Counted from the stretch's first letter, positions 26,736-36,242 are shown. The stretch: 64,000 bases of DNA from an uncultured Sulfitobacter sp. (GCF_947500075.1 NZ_CANMQS010000006.1:1-64000); one strand, 5' to 3'. Notes: a model not told the origin generated them from the letters alone. Made by a program: numbers and translations.

Positions 26736-27962
26736 ATGGAATTTGATCACGATATTGCGGTCATCGGCGGCGGGTTGAATGGCACCGCGCTGGCGTTGGC
26801 CTTGGCGCAGATTGGTCTGGATGTCTGCGTGATCGATCCCCATCCGGTGAAGCTGCGCAAGAATGCAGGGTTCGACGGGCGGTCCTATGCGTTGGCGCTG
26901 ACCTCCACACGGCTGCTGGACGGGATCGGGCTGTGGGATGCGGTGGCGGATCACGCCCAGCCGATGTTGCAGATCAAGGTCACGGACGGGCGCGCGGGCG
27001 AAGGCCCTTCGCCGCTGTCGATGCAGTTTGATCATGCCGAGATCGAAGAAGGCCCGATGGGGTATATGGTCGAGGACCGCCATCTGCGGCGCGCCCTGCT
27101 GGACGCCGTGGGCGCGGCCAAGGGGCTGACGCGCTATGACAGACAATCTGTGGTGGCGCAGGATGCGGCGGGCGCGGGCATAGCGTTGACGTTGGACACG
27201 GGCAAGACGCTGCGCACCCGGCTGGCGGTGGGCGCGGATGGCCGGCGCAGCGACACGGCTGCGCGCGCTGGGATCAAACGCATCGGGTGGTCCTATGGCC
27301 AGACCGCATTGGTCTGCGCGATCAGTCACGCCGAACCGCATCACGGCATCGCGCATCAGTTCTTCATGCCGCCCGGCCCGCTGGCGATCCTGCCGCTGAC
27401 CGGGAACCGATCCTCCATTGTGTGGAGCGAGACCGCCACCAACGCTGCTGCGATACATGGTTTGCCGGATGCGGCATATCTGGACGTCCTGCGCCCGCGT
27501 TTCGGCAGCTTTCTGGGAGAGATCAGTCTGGCTGGCGCCCGCTATACCTATCCCCTCGGACTGTCGCTGGCGCATCAGATGATTGCGCCACGGATCGCAC
27601 TGGTGGGGGATGCGGCGCATGGGGTGCATCCCATCGCGGGGCAAGGATTGAACGCGGGCCTGCGCGACATTGCAGCCCTGGCAGAGGTGCTGGCCGATGC
27701 CCACCGCCGGGGGGAGGATTTCGGCGCAGAGACGGCATTGATCCAGTACCAGACATGGCGGCGGTTCGATAATGCAACGCTTGCGCTGGCGACAGATGGC
27801 TTCAATCGGCTGTTCTCTAACGACAATCCGATCATCCGCATGGCGCGGGACATTGGCATGGGCGCGATCAACGCGATGCCGGGTCTGCGGCGTGGGTTTA
27901 TTCGTGAAGCAGCAGGATTGACCGGAGACCTGCCGCGCCTGATGCGCGGACAGCCGCTTTAG
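26736..27962 (+). CDS. UbiH/VisC-type FAD-dependent hydroxylase
   Basis: A 408-residue class A flavin monooxygenase of the UbiH/UbiF/VisC/COQ6 family that hydroxylates ubiquinone precursors. FAD motifs are [19 protein letters not shown] (about residues 6-24), the ADGRRSDTA block and [19 protein letters not shown] (about 287-305). I chose ATG 26736 (MEFDHDIAV), which starts at the first strand, while ATG 26700 would add 12 residues. It overlaps the Trm112 stop by 4 bp on the opposite strand. Which ring position it hydroxylates cannot be decided. Confidence 0.85.
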   Translation: MEFDHDIAVIGGGLNGTALALALAQIGLDVCVIDPHPVKLRKNAGFDGRSYALALTSTRLLDGIGLWDAVADHAQPMLQIKVTDGRAGEGPSPLSMQFDHAEIEEGPMGYMVEDRHLRRALLDAVGAAKGLTRYDRQSVVAQDAAGAGIALTLDTGKTLRTRLAVGADGRRSDTAARAGIKRIGWSYGQTALVCAISHAEPHHGIAHQFFMPPGPLAILPLTGNRSSIVWSETATNAAAIHGLPDAAYLDVLRPRFGSFLGEISLAGARYTYPLGLSLAHQMIAPRIALVGDAAHGVHPIAGQGLNAGLRDIAALAEVLADAHRRGEDFGAETALIQYQTWRRFDNATLALATDGFNRLFSNDNPIIRMARDIGMGAINAMPGLRRGFIREAAGLTGDLPRLMRGQPL

Positions 27963-28144
27963 GCGAGCGCGCGCGCCTCATCAATCAGCATGACAGGAAT
28001 GCCGTTGCGGATTGGGAAAGCAAGGTGAGCAGCGTCTGACACCAGTTCCTGCGCGTCCGCGTCGTAGCGCAGGGTGGTTTGGGTGCGGGGGCAAATCAAC
28101 GCCTCCAGCATCCGGCGGTCGAAAGGGGTCTGTTCTTCGCTCAT
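27959..28144 (-). CDS. Trm112 family protein
   Basis: A 61-residue Trm112-like protein ([17 protein letters not shown] and [18 protein letters not shown]). In other domains Trm112 activates methyltransferases. In bacteria its partners are less clear. Only one cysteine is present, so it is not a zinc-ribbon version. Its start overlaps the stop of the Lon-N gene (ATGA), an arrangement I recall as common in alphaproteobacteria. Confidence 0.85.
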   Translation of the reverse strand: MSEEQTPFDRRMLEALICPRTQTTLRYDADAQELVSDAAHLAFPIRNGIPVMLIDEARALA

Positions 28145-28797
28145 TGCAGCAACCCTTCGTCTTCACCGCCGCGCAGGGAGTATTCAATCAGCGTGACCAG
28201 CGTTTCACGCCGCGTCTCAAGCGAGGGCGCTTCGAGGAGCGCCTGCTTATCTTCCGGCTCAAATTCCAGCATCATCGACAGGGAGTTGATCAAAAGCTCA
28301 TCCTCGGCTTCTTTCAGCGTGTCCCAGTCGGCAGACAGGCCCCGCACTTCAAAATAACGGCCCAGCGTTTCAAGGAAATGCGGGCGGTTGAAACCCAGAT
28401 CAAAATCCTCTTTCCCCAGATCGCGCTCGAACCCTTCCCAACTCACCTCTCCCCGGCGGTAGGGTTGGAACCCGTCCAGTTCCTGCCGCAGCCGGAACCG
28501 GGAGACACCGCCAAGCGTGATCATGTAGCGCCCATCCTCCGTCTCCGAGAACTGGGTAATGCGGCCCGCACAGCCGATGGAATAGAGGCTGGGGCCATTG
28601 TCCCCCTCCTTGCCCTTGGCACGGCGGAGCGGTTGGATCATCCCGATGATACGCGCGTCTGTTTTCAGCGCGTCCTCGATCATCTGTAGATACCGCGGCT
28701 CAAATATGTGCAGCGGCAGGCGAGACCGGGGCAGCAGCAGCGCGCCACCCAGCGGAAACATCGGAATTGTATCTGGAAGATCTGTTGGCTTGATCAT
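28141..28797 (-). CDS. LON peptidase substrate-binding (Lon-N) domain protein
   Basis: A 218-residue stand-alone Lon N-terminal domain, without ATPase or protease domains. The family opening is [30 protein letters not shown] (about residues 11-40), followed by a C-terminal helical half. These proteins are thought to bind substrates or act as adaptors, and their function is not settled. It is translationally coupled to Trm112, and 27 bp separate it from the YbbN-type thioredoxin gene upstream. Confidence 0.88.
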   Translation of the reverse strand: MIKPTDLPDTIPMFPLGGALLLPRSRLPLHIFEPRYLQMIEDALKTDARIIGMIQPLRRAKGKEGDNGPSLYSIGCAGRITQFSETEDGRYMITLGGVSRFRLRQELDGFQPYRRGEVSWEGFERDLGKEDFDLGFNRPHFLETLGRYFEVRGLSADWDTLKEAEDELLINSLSMMLEFEPEDKQALLEAPSLETRRETLVTLIEYSLRGGEDEGLLQ

Positions 28798-28824
28798 TTC
28801 AAACCACCTAGCGCGCCGATGTGA

Positions 28825-29745
28825 TCAGGCAAATATCAGCGAACTTAATTTCCGCCGCCCGTTCAAAACCACCGGGTCTTCGGGCTTGAGTGCGTCGAAA
28901 ATGGTGAAAAGCTGAGTTTTTGCAGCACCTTCATTCCATTCACGGTCGCGCTTGAAGAGCTCAAGCAGTTGCGCCACCGCCCCTTCTGCGTCGCCATTCG
29001 CATAAAGCGCCTGCGCCAGATCGAACCGCGCCTGATGATCGTTTTCATCCGCCTCAACCGCCGCTGTCAGGTCCGCGACCGGGCCCGCATCCGCTGCCTG
29101 TTTGGCAAGGTTGAGTTGCGCATGGGCCGCTTCCAGTTCCGGCGCGTTCGAGATTTCGATGGGCGCGCCGTTGAGCAGGGCTTCGGCCTGTTCCAGATCG
29201 TCCGCCGCGATATAGGCACGCACCATGCCGCCGTAGGCCGCCGCGTTCTGCGGGTCTTCGCCCAGGATCGCGGCAAAGGTTTGCGCGGCATCCGCCGCCG
29301 CCCCTTCGGCCAGCATTTCCTCTGCCGCTTCAATGGCTTCCGCAAGGCCGTCACCGCCCGCTTCACCGCCGCCTGCGGCAACAACACGGTCCACAAATGC
29401 CTTCAATTCGGACTGCGGCACAGCGCCCTGAAAGCCATCAATCGGTTGCCCCTTGTGGAAGGCAAAGACCGTCGGGATCGACTGGATCTGCAACTGCCCC
29501 GCGATCATCTGCGCCTCATCCACGTTGACCTTGGCCATCCTCACCGCCCCTTTGGCGGCGCGCACGGCGTCTTCCAGCATCGGGCCGAGTGTCTTGCACG
29601 GGCCGCACCATGGGGCCCAGAAATCAACGATCACCGGGACGGTTTGGGAAGCCTCGACCACATCGGACATGAAGGTCGCTTCCGACACATCCTTGATCAG
29701 GTCGGCATCATCGGCAGGCGCGCCAGCGTTCAGGTTCAGTTCCAT
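28825..29745 (-). CDS. Thioredoxin/TPR co-chaperone (YbbN/CnoX-like)
   Basis: A 306-residue protein: an N-terminal thioredoxin domain with active site WCGPC (residues 46-50) and cis-Pro region SIPTVFAF, then a C-terminal TPR half (about 145-300). The E. coli homologue CnoX (YbbN) is a holdase that works with GroEL and DnaK under oxidative stress. Unlike E. coli CnoX, the CxxC is intact here, as in Caulobacter CnoX, so a thiol-redox function is likely. Confidence 0.9.
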   Translation of the reverse strand: MELNLNAGAPADDADLIKDVSEATFMSDVVEASQTVPVIVDFWAPWCGPCKTLGPMLEDAVRAAKGAVRMAKVNVDEAQMIAGQLQIQSIPTVFAFHKGQPIDGFQGAVPQSELKAFVDRVVAAGGGEAGGDGLAEAIEAAEEMLAEGAAADAAQTFAAILGEDPQNAAAYGGMVRAYIAADDLEQAEALLNGAPIEISNAPELEAAHAQLNLAKQAADAGPVADLTAAVEADENDHQARFDLAQALYANGDAEGAVAQLLELFKRDREWNEGAAKTQLFTIFDALKPEDPVVLNGRRKLSSLIFA

Positions 29746-29800
29746 GTCGTATATCCTCGCGATCCGCGTTTGCCCCTATATGAGGGCTGCGCGGGTGATG

Positions 29801-30589
29801 TCAAAGGTCGAAGGTGGCAAAAACCGGGGCGTGGTCGCTGGGCTGCTCCCATCCGCGCACATCGCGCAGCACCCGGCTGGAGTGTGCGGCATTGGCGATG
29901 TCGGGCGTGGCCCAGACGTGATCGAGCCTGCGCCCCTTGTCGGCCCCGTTCCAATCGGGTGAACGGTAAGACCACCAGCTGTAGAGCCGCCCCTCGGGGA
30001 TGTCCTTGCGGGTGATGTCCACCCATTTGCCCGCATCCTGCGTTTCGGCCAAGGCTTCCACCTCAATGGGCGTGTGGCTGACAACTTTCAGCAGTTTCTT
30101 GTGGTCCCAAACGTCATCCTCACGCGGGGCGATGTTCAGATCGCCGACAAGGATCGACTTTGCCGGAGCGTCCTTGTGGAACCAGTCGCGCATCTCAGTC
30201 AGGTAATCGAGCTTCTGGCCGAATTTCTCATTCACCGCGCGGTCGGGTTTGTCACCGCCCGCAGGCACATAGAAGTTGTGGATGGTGGTGCCGTTCTCCA
30301 GCCGCCCCGCGATGTGGCGGGCGTGGCCCAGCGAGGCGAAATCCTCTGCGCCTGCTTCCTCAATCGGCAGACGGGAAAGGATTGCGACGCCGTTGTAGCC
30401 CTTCTGACCACGCGCCACCGTGTGGCTGTAGCCTGCGGCCTGAAACACCTCCATCGGGATCTTGTCGACGGGGCTTTTGCACTCCTGTAGGCAGAGAACA
30501 TCCGGGCCTTCCTCCGCCAACAGACGGGTGACCAGCGGCGCACGCAGTCGGACCGAGTTGATGTTCCAGGTGGCGAGGGTGAATGGCAT
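29801..30589 (-). CDS. xthA: Exodeoxyribonuclease III
   Basis: A 262-residue AP endonuclease / 3'-5' exonuclease of base-excision repair. Family motifs: WNINSVRLR (about residues 8-16), CLQECKSP (about 34-41, metal-binding Glu), GDLNIAPREDDVWD (about 149-162) and SDHAPVFATFDL at the end with the catalytic Asp-His pair. Length and start are normal. Confidence 0.94.
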   Translation of the reverse strand: MPFTLATWNINSVRLRAPLVTRLLAEEGPDVLCLQECKSPVDKIPMEVFQAAGYSHTVARGQKGYNGVAILSRLPIEEAGAEDFASLGHARHIAGRLENGTTIHNFYVPAGGDKPDRAVNEKFGQKLDYLTEMRDWFHKDAPAKSILVGDLNIAPREDDVWDHKKLLKVVSHTPIEVEALAETQDAGKWVDITRKDIPEGRLYSWWSYRSPDWNGADKGRRLDHVWATPDIANAAHSSRVLRDVRGWEQPSDHAPVFATFDL

Positions 30590-30656
30590 GAGGCAGCTCC
30601 GGCAGATGGGGTTGCGCGCAACCTAACGCGTGCTCCCGCCAGCCGCCATCGCCAAA

Positions 30657-31619
30657 TCAGACCCCGTTGGGTGCAAGGATCACTTTGCCTGTGCGTTCAC
30701 CCGCCCAGGAGACTTTCGCCGCCTCTGCCACGTCATCAAGGCTGAAGTGCGCAGCCACGGGTGCGTGCAAAGTGCCTGCCAGCACCGCTTTGGTCAGCTC
30801 ACCATAAAGCGCACGCCGGGTATCGCCGCTGGCCTGCTGGAACCAAGTCATCAGCCAGAAACCGCGCATTTTCAGATCATTGAAGATCAGCATCCCCGCA
30901 TCCACCGTGCAGGGCTGTTGCGACATGCCGCCGTAGTTCACCAATGTGCCGCCGCGTTCCAGCGTCTGCGCCAGACGACCAAAGGTATCCCCCGCCACCG
31001 CATCAATCCCCAGCTTCATCTTCGCCCCGGTGGCCGCCTTGACCTCCGATGCCAGATCCGGCCCATCCACCAGAACGATGTCCGCGCCCAGTTCTTTCAG
31101 CCCGGCGATTGCACTTTCGCGGCGCACCACGCTGACAACGTTGATGCCTGCGGCTCTGGCCAATTGCACCAGATATCCGCCCACAGCCGAATTCGCGGCG
31201 GACTGGATCATCCAATCGCCCTCCTTGAGGTCCACAAACTCCGTCAGCAGCAATTGTGCGGTGGCCGGATTGACCAGCAGCATCGACAATTGGTCCAGAT
31301 CCCCTTCGGGCAGCGGCACCAGCGCGCGCGGATTGCAGACCACTTCGCTGACCCATGTGCCGTCTCCGGCAGGCAGAAGAACCAACTGTCCATTGCCTTC
31401 CCCCTCGACAATACGTCCCAGCCCTTCGTTCCCGGCGGTGGCGGGCAGCGGTGGCTTTACCCCGTATTCACCTGCTATCTGGATCAGGTCAGACGGGTTG
31501 ATCGGCGCCCGCAAGACTTCAACGCGCACCTGCCCCTCGGCCAAAGGAGCACTGGGTTCCTCAACCACCTGCAAGACTTTCGCCGGATTACCGAATGTTT
31601 CGTAGATCACTTTTTTCAT
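30657..31619 (-). CDS. MDR family reductase, mitochondrial enoyl-CoA reductase (MECR/ETR1)-like
   Basis: A 320-residue medium-chain dehydrogenase/reductase without the zinc ligands of alcohol dehydrogenases. The N-terminal APINPSDLIQIAGEYGVKPPLPATAGNEGLGRI block and the NPATAQLLLTEFVDLKEGDWMIQSAANSAVG cofactor region resemble MECR-type trans-2-enoyl-CoA/ACP reductases (NADPH). The ATG at 31619 has GGGGAGA upstream. The frame extends to 31796, but that part crosses the terminator of the upstream gene. The enoyl reductase role is by family resemblance. Confidence 0.83.
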   Translation of the reverse strand: MKKVIYETFGNPAKVLQVVEEPSAPLAEGQVRVEVLRAPINPSDLIQIAGEYGVKPPLPATAGNEGLGRIVEGEGNGQLVLLPAGDGTWVSEVVCNPRALVPLPEGDLDQLSMLLVNPATAQLLLTEFVDLKEGDWMIQSAANSAVGGYLVQLARAAGINVVSVVRRESAIAGLKELGADIVLVDGPDLASEVKAATGAKMKLGIDAVAGDTFGRLAQTLERGGTLVNYGGMSQQPCTVDAGMLIFNDLKMRGFWLMTWFQQASGDTRRALYGELTKAVLAGTLHAPVAAHFSLDDVAEAAKVSWAGERTGKVILAPNGV

Positions 31620-31709
31620 GATGGTCTCCCCTTTGGGGGACACCGTGCCATGCGTGACCACAGACAACCAGACCCGCGCCCCAACGTCACATGCGACTTT
31701 CCGCTGCAC

Positions 31710-31739
31710 AAAAAAAGAGGCCAGGCACAAGGCCTGGCC
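31710..31739 (-). terminator. Intrinsic terminator of the CenR-like response regulator
   Basis: On the minus strand, a perfect 8-bp stem (GGCCAGGC at 31739-31732 with GCCTGGCC at 31726-31719, 5-nt loop) is followed by two bases and seven T residues (31716-31710). It lies 125 bp downstream of the response regulator stop and upstream of the MECR-like gene. Confidence 0.8.
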
Positions 31740-31863
31740 CAAGTCCAACAGGGAGGTATGTGTCATTACCCGGACACAAACTTCGGGATCTTCCACCGGG
31801 GGAACGTCATGAAAACCGTTCCTCCAGTATATGTACGCGCGAGATCGGAAAAAGTTCAGAAGA

Positions 31864-32550
31864 TCACGACATTAATCTGTACCCACCACTTTCCGTAACA
31901 AGAAGGCGTGCGTTTGACGGATCTGGTTCAATTTTTTGGCGGAGCCGATAAATATGCGTCTCCAGCGTGTGGGTGGTGACACCGGCGTTGTATCCCCAGA
32001 CCTCGTGCAGCAGCACATCGCGCGGCACCACACCGTCATTGGAGCGGTAGAGGAACTTGAGAATGTTCGTCTCTTTCTCCGTCAGACGCACCTTTTTGTC
32101 GTCTTCAGTGATCAGCATCTTCATGGATGGCTTGAAGGTATAGGGCCCAAGCTGGAACACGGCGTCCTCGGACTGCTCATGCTGGCGCAGCTGGGCGCGG
32201 ATGCGGGCCAGCAACACGGGAAACTTGAAGGGTTTGGAGACGTAGTCATTCGCCCCCGCGTCCAGCCCCAGAATGGTGTCTGCATCACCGTCATGGCCGG
32301 TCAGCATCATGATCGGGCTTTTGACGCCCTGTTTGCGCATCAAGCGGCACAGCTCGCGCCCATCTGTATCGGGCAGCCCCACGTCGAGGATGACCAGATC
32401 ATACAACGCCTCCTTGGCGCGGGACATCCCATCGGCTCCGTTCGCGGCCTCAAAGACATCAAAGTCCTCTGTCATGATCAATTGTTCGCTCAACGCTTCG
32501 CGCAGATCATCATCATCGTCCACGAGCAGGATTTTTTTCAACTGGGCCAT
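31864..32550 (-). CDS. OmpR/PhoB-type response regulator, CenR-like
   Basis: A 228-residue response regulator: receiver domain with acidic pocket at residues 11-15 and phospho-acceptor Asp56 (VILDVGLPD), then Lys in VSKPF, and a C-terminal winged helix (about 135-226, ending LLVTESGGYRLMS). The sequence closely resembles the alphaproteobacterial CenR family, an essential envelope regulator in Caulobacter and Rhodobacter, as far as I recall it. A paired kinase (CenK) is not adjacent. The ATG at 32550 follows AAGAGAG. It is divergent from ribA. Confidence 0.85.
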   Translation of the reverse strand: MAQLKKILLVDDDDDLREALSEQLIMTEDFDVFEAANGADGMSRAKEALYDLVILDVGLPDTDGRELCRLMRKQGVKSPIMMLTGHDGDADTILGLDAGANDYVSKPFKFPVLLARIRAQLRQHEQSEDAVFQLGPYTFKPSMKMLITEDDKKVRLTEKETNILKFLYRSNDGVVPRDVLLHEVWGYNAGVTTHTLETHIYRLRQKIEPDPSNARLLVTESGGYRLMS

Positions 32551-32716
32551 GGTCACTCTCTTGGTTGCCTGCCCTATAGATGTGCGGCACAGGCCTGTAG
32601 GGCAAGGAATGCAGCTCAGGTTTCACGCCCTCGTGTCGCAGGGACCTCTAATGTTTCAATTTGGGGGGCATTGGCCTAGATATGTTTCAGAACACACACG
32701 AAAACCGGACCCGCAG

Positions 32717-33805
32717 ATGAGCCTTGGCCCCGACATTACCGAACAACTGGCCCGCGCCCGCGCTGATCTGCGCATGGGTGTGCCGGTGGTGTTGCGCGGG
32801 CCATTGCCCGCCCTTGTGCTGGCAGCAGAGACCCTGTCGCCACAGCGGCTGGCGGATGTGCTGGCGCTTGGCGGCTCCCCGGTGCTGGCCATCACGGCGC
32901 GGCGGGCGGCAACGTTGAAGGCGCATGTCTATGACGGTGATCTGGCACGGGTGAACCTGCCTGCGGATGCGACCCCCGCCTGGGTCCAAAGCATCGCGGA
33001 CCCCGCGGATGATCTGCGCGCGCCGATGAAAGGCCCGTTTGTCTGCGCCCGCGGCGGCGACGTCCGCGCCCACCGCACTGCATTGGCGTTGTGCAAGGGC
33101 GCGCGGCTGTTGCCTGCGGCCTTGATCCTCGACCTGCCAGCAGGCTCAGCTCTAGGGCGTGTGGCAGGGCTGACGGAACTCGCATTGGAGGCAGCCGCCG
33201 CCACCCTTGAGCATTCAAGCCCCCTGCATCCGGTGGTGAACGCGCGCCTGCCGATGGATGTCTCTGAGGCGGGTCGGCTGCACATTTTCCGCCCCGAAGA
33301 CGGCGGAGAGGAGCATTACGCCATCGAAATCGGCCGCCCGGATCGCGCCAAACCGGTGCTCAGCCGCCTGCATTCCGCGTGCTTTACCGGCGATCTGATG
33401 GGCAGCCTCAAATGCGATTGCGGCCCGCAATTGCGCGCCGCCCTCGCCCAGATGGGAGAGGAAGGACACGGCGTGCTCCTCTACCTCAATCAGGAGGGGC
33501 GCGGGATCGGGCTGGCCAACAAGATGCGCGCCTATTCGTTGCAGGACCAGGGCTTCGACACGGTGGAGGCAAACCACAGGCTGGGCTTTGAAGATGATGA
33601 ACGGGATTTTCAGATCGGCGCCAACATCCTGAAATCCATGGGCTTCTCTGCTGTACGCCTGCTCACGAACAATCCACGCAAGGTGGAGATGATGGAGATG
33701 AGCGGCGTCGCTGTTGCAGAACGGGTGGCGCTGCGCGTGGGCGAGAATCGCCATAACGCGGGCTATCTGGCGACAAAGGCCAGGAAGTCCGGGCATCTTC
33801 TGTGA
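32717..33805 (+). CDS. ribA: GTP cyclohydrolase II
   Basis: A 362-residue protein whose C-terminal half (about residues 200-362) is GTP cyclohydrolase II, the first step of riboflavin synthesis (GTP to the diaminopyrimidine, releasing formate and PPi). Zinc cysteines lie at about 222, 233 and 235 in CFTGDLMGSLKCDC, followed by YLNQEGRGIGLANKMRAY. The first 200 residues do not carry a recognisable DHBP synthase active site and may be a degenerate remnant of one. The ATG at 32717 (MSLGPD) was chosen. The stop overlaps the YkuD gene start (GTGA). Confidence 0.9.
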   Translation: MSLGPDITEQLARARADLRMGVPVVLRGPLPALVLAAETLSPQRLADVLALGGSPVLAITARRAATLKAHVYDGDLARVNLPADATPAWVQSIADPADDLRAPMKGPFVCARGGDVRAHRTALALCKGARLLPAALILDLPAGSALGRVAGLTELALEAAAATLEHSSPLHPVVNARLPMDVSEAGRLHIFRPEDGGEEHYAIEIGRPDRAKPVLSRLHSACFTGDLMGSLKCDCGPQLRAALAQMGEEGHGVLLYLNQEGRGIGLANKMRAYSLQDQGFDTVEANHRLGFEDDERDFQIGANILKSMGFSAVRLLTNNPRKVEMMEMSGVAVAERVALRVGENRHNAGYLATKARKSGHLL

Positions 33806-34296
33806 CACCGGACGATCTGGTCCTGACCCCGCGTGGCGTGCGGTTTCAGGGGCGATACTATCCCTGTACCATCGGCAAGGGCGGGTTGACCCGCCACAAA
33901 GCCGAAGGGGATGGCGGCACACCCTATGGCATTCACCGCATCACCGGCATGCTTTATCGGCCGGACCGCATGGCATGCCCCACCGGTTGGGCCGTGCCCA
34001 TTGGCCCTGGAGATCTGTGGTCAGATGACCCCAAGGCGGATGATTACAATACCATGGTCCGCGCGCCCTATGGGTTCAGCCACGAAGTGCTGCGCCGCCC
34101 GGATCCGCTGTATGATCTGGTGATCCTGACCGACTGGAACTGGCCCTACGCCGTGTCGGCTCGCGGCTCCGCGATCTTCATCCACCAATGGCGCAGACCC
34201 GGCGCGCCCACCGAAGGCTGCATCGCCTTTCCCCGATGGGCGCTTCGCCAGATTGCGCAACGGATTCGACACAAGACAAGACTTATCGTGAAGTAA
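33802..34296 (+). CDS. L,D-transpeptidase family (YkuD) protein
   Basis: A 164-residue protein that is almost entirely a YkuD catalytic domain. The catalytic pair sits in IHQWRRPGAPTEGCIAFP (about residues 126-143), with the conserved His then Gly-Cys nucleophile. No signal peptide is seen, which is unusual for an enzyme of the periplasmic peptidoglycan layer. The start is GTG, overlapping the ribA stop by 4 bp. It may crosslink or trim muropeptides, or act on another substrate. Confidence 0.82.
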   Translation: MTPDDLVLTPRGVRFQGRYYPCTIGKGGLTRHKAEGDGGTPYGIHRITGMLYRPDRMACPTGWAVPIGPGDLWSDDPKADDYNTMVRAPYGFSHEVLRRPDPLYDLVILTDWNWPYAVSARGSAIFIHQWRRPGAPTEGCIAFPRWALRQIAQRIRHKTRLIVK

Positions 34297-34308
34297 GAGC
34301 GCACCACC

Positions 34309-34357
34309 CCTTCCAAATGGTTCAAAAAACCCCGCCGGAGGCACAAAATCGAAAGGC
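34309..34357 (+). repeat. Dispersed intergenic repeat, family B, single-arm copy
   Basis: Located between the convergent YkuD and YggS genes, this begins CCTTCCAAATGGTT, then a short A-run, CCCC, GCCGGAGGC and AAAATC. The same 13-bp core (CTTCCAAATGGTT) and layout recur twice in opposite orientations at 44657-44759. Confidence 0.75.
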
Positions 34358-34365
34358 GGACCCCA

Positions 34366-35019
34366 TCAAACCGCGACCCGTTCTCCGAAAATCGCCGATC
34401 CCACCCGTACATGGGTCGCACCCAGCGCAATCGCCCGCTCAAAATCGCTGCTCATCCCCATGGACAGCCCCTGCAATCCGTTCCGCTCGGCAATCTTGGC
34501 CAGTAGCGCGAAATGCAGGCTGGGCTCTTCCTCGACAGGCGGGATACACATCAGGCCTTTGACCGGCAGATCCAGTGCGCGGCATTCGGCGATGAAGGCA
34601 TCCGCGTCCATCGGCAGCGCGCCTGCCTTTTGCGGCTCTTCGCCGGTATTGATCTGAATGAACAGATCCGGACAGGCCCCTTCCTCCTGCGCCAGCCGCG
34701 CAAGGGTCTTGGCCAGTTTCGCGCGATCCACCGAATGGATCGCATCGAACAGCCCCATCGCCTGCCGCGCCTTGTTGGTTTGCAAGGGTCCGATGAGATG
34801 CAGGTCAATGCCGTCAAAACGCTCCCGGAACATCGGCCATTTCCCCGCCGCTTCCTGGACCTTGTTTTCGCCGTAACACCGGTGACCCTGCTCCAGCACG
34901 GCCTCGACCCGGTCGTTCGGTTGAACCTTGCTCACCGCGATCAGCTTGACCGATCCGGGTGCACGACCTGCGCCTGCTTCGGCAGAAGCGATGCGGGTGA
35001 TAATATCTGATAGGCCCAT
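34366..35019 (-). CDS. PLP homeostasis protein, YggS/PLPBP family
   Basis: A 217-residue TIM-barrel PLP-binding protein (alanine racemase N-terminal fold). Lys31, in KLIAVSKVQPND, binds PLP, and CYGENKVQEA, HLIGPLQTNKA and LSMGMSSDFERAI are the family blocks. It buffers pyridoxal phosphate and affects amino-acid and keto-acid pools rather than acting as a racemase. The ATG at 35019 removes an implausible hydrophobic extension that runs over the porin terminator. Confidence 0.92.
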   Translation of the reverse strand: MGLSDIITRIASAEAGAGRAPGSVKLIAVSKVQPNDRVEAVLEQGHRCYGENKVQEAAGKWPMFRERFDGIDLHLIGPLQTNKARQAMGLFDAIHSVDRAKLAKTLARLAQEEGACPDLFIQINTGEEPQKAGALPMDADAFIAECRALDLPVKGLMCIPPVEEEPSLHFALLAKIAERNGLQGLSMGMSSDFERAIALGATHVRVGSAIFGERVAV

Positions 35020-35080
35020 GCAGCGTTTCTCCGGTTTTGGGTCGGGTTCATTAGGACCGCGACAAAACACCAGCACTGCG

Positions 35081-35113
35081 AAAAAGAAAAGGGGCGGACC
35101 AAAGGCCCGCCCC
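35081..35113 (-). terminator. Intrinsic terminator of the porin gene
   Basis: On the minus strand a GC-rich 10-bp stem (35113-35104 with 35100-35091, one mismatch, 3-nt loop) is followed by TTTTCTTTTT. It begins 26 bp after the porin stop, in front of the yggS gene. Confidence 0.85.
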
Positions 35114-35138
35114 AAATCATGTGGTAGATACGTTCAAC

Positions 35139-36242
35139 TTAGAAGTTGAAGCGCACACCGAAGTCAGCACTTGTACCACCGCTCAGACGCTTGGCGATAC
35201 CACCGCGCAGCGATGTACCGCCGCCCAGGTCGTGGTTGAAGTCGATGCCGTAGCCTGTGTCAGGCTGGTTGTCTGCGTCAGCAATGTAAGCTTCGATGTT
35301 TGTGGCTGCGCCAACGTCGAATTTTGCTGCGAGAACAACGTGGTCACCATTTGTGCCGTTGTCAGCCCATGTCAGGAATACGTCGGCTGGGCCGATGGAA
35401 CCACCGATGGATGCAGTCACTTCGGTGTCTGTTGCCAGGTCGGAGTCCTGCACACCCAAAGCAGCTGTCCAGCCGCTGAATGTGTATGCGATGTGACCCG
35501 CAACACGATCGTTGGTGTCGGAAGCAGACACGTGGATGCTCAGATCACCAGCGGAGTAGATTGCTTCAACACCGTTGGAACCTGCGGAACCTGCGCCACC
35601 GGAAGAGTAGGCATCTGCGCCGAAGGCATAGGCAGTGTAGTCATAGCCCAGACCGGTCAGGCCGAGGTCAATTGGGTACTGACCAGGCATGAATTCGATC
35701 GCGCCGAAGATGTTACCAACACCAACTTCCAGGCCACCGGAGCGAGCGAAGAAGCGAACGCCGTTGATGCCTGTGCCGGAGTTGCCAGCTTCTGCAACTG
35801 CGTCTGTTTCGTTCTGCTGGATACGCGCCCGTGCACCGAATGTGATGCCGGAGTCGGATTCAGCGGATACGTCGATCTGCAGGCGGAAACGGCTTGTGAT
35901 GTCGACAGAGTCGTCACCGGCTGTACCATCAATTGCGTCCAGTGCGGCTGCATCGTTAGCAGCTGTTGCAGCGGCTGCATCAGCAGCTGCGATGTCCGCA
36001 GCAGTCAATGTGCCGTTTGCAGTGTTGGTCGCAACTGTCGCAGCAGCTGCGGCGGACGCGGCCGCGGAAGCTGTTGCAGCAGCCTGAGCGGCTGCGATCT
36101 GCGCTGCTGTACCAGTGGCCGCAACTGCGGGTGTGTCCTGATAGATGACACCAAAGCGGCCATAACCGCTAAAGCTTACGTCTGCTGCTGCAACGCTGGC
36201 TGTCGCGACCAGAGCTGTTGTAGCGAAGAGAACTTTTTTCAT
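35139..36242 (-). CDS. Outer-membrane porin with alanine-rich insertion
   Basis: A 367-residue Gram-negative porin (Porin_4 type). A signal peptide (residues 1-20) ends AAA and is followed by DVSFSGYGRFGVIYQD, the first beta strand. Alternating strands run to the C-terminal SADFGVRFNF with the terminal Phe needed for BAM recognition. Residues 41-100 are unusual: about 35 of 60 are alanine, with few charged residues, placed after strand 1 where an extracellular loop or periplasmic turn is expected. The rest is a normal general-diffusion porin. A strong terminator follows, consistent with high expression. Confidence 0.88.
   Translation of the reverse strand: MKKVLFATTALVATASVAAADVSFSGYGRFGVIYQDTPAVAATGTAAQIAAAQAAATASAAASAAAAATVATNTANGTLTAADIAAADAAAATAANDAAALDAIDGTAGDDSVDITSRFRLQIDVSAESDSGITFGARARIQQNETDAVAEAGNSGTGINGVRFFARSGGLEVGVGNIFGAIEFMPGQYPIDLGLTGLGYDYTAYAFGADAYSSGGAGSAGSNGVEAIYSAGDLSIHVSASDTNDRVAGHIAYTFSGWTAALGVQDSDLATDTEVTASIGGSIGPADVFLTWADNGTNGDHVVLAAKFDVGAATNIEAYIADADNQPDTGYGIDFNHDLGGGTSLRGGIAKRLSGGTSADFGVRFNF

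Noticed and set aside
30630-31898. A 422-residue plus-strand frame
   Set aside because: Antisense to the MECR-like gene and crosses the response regulator terminator.
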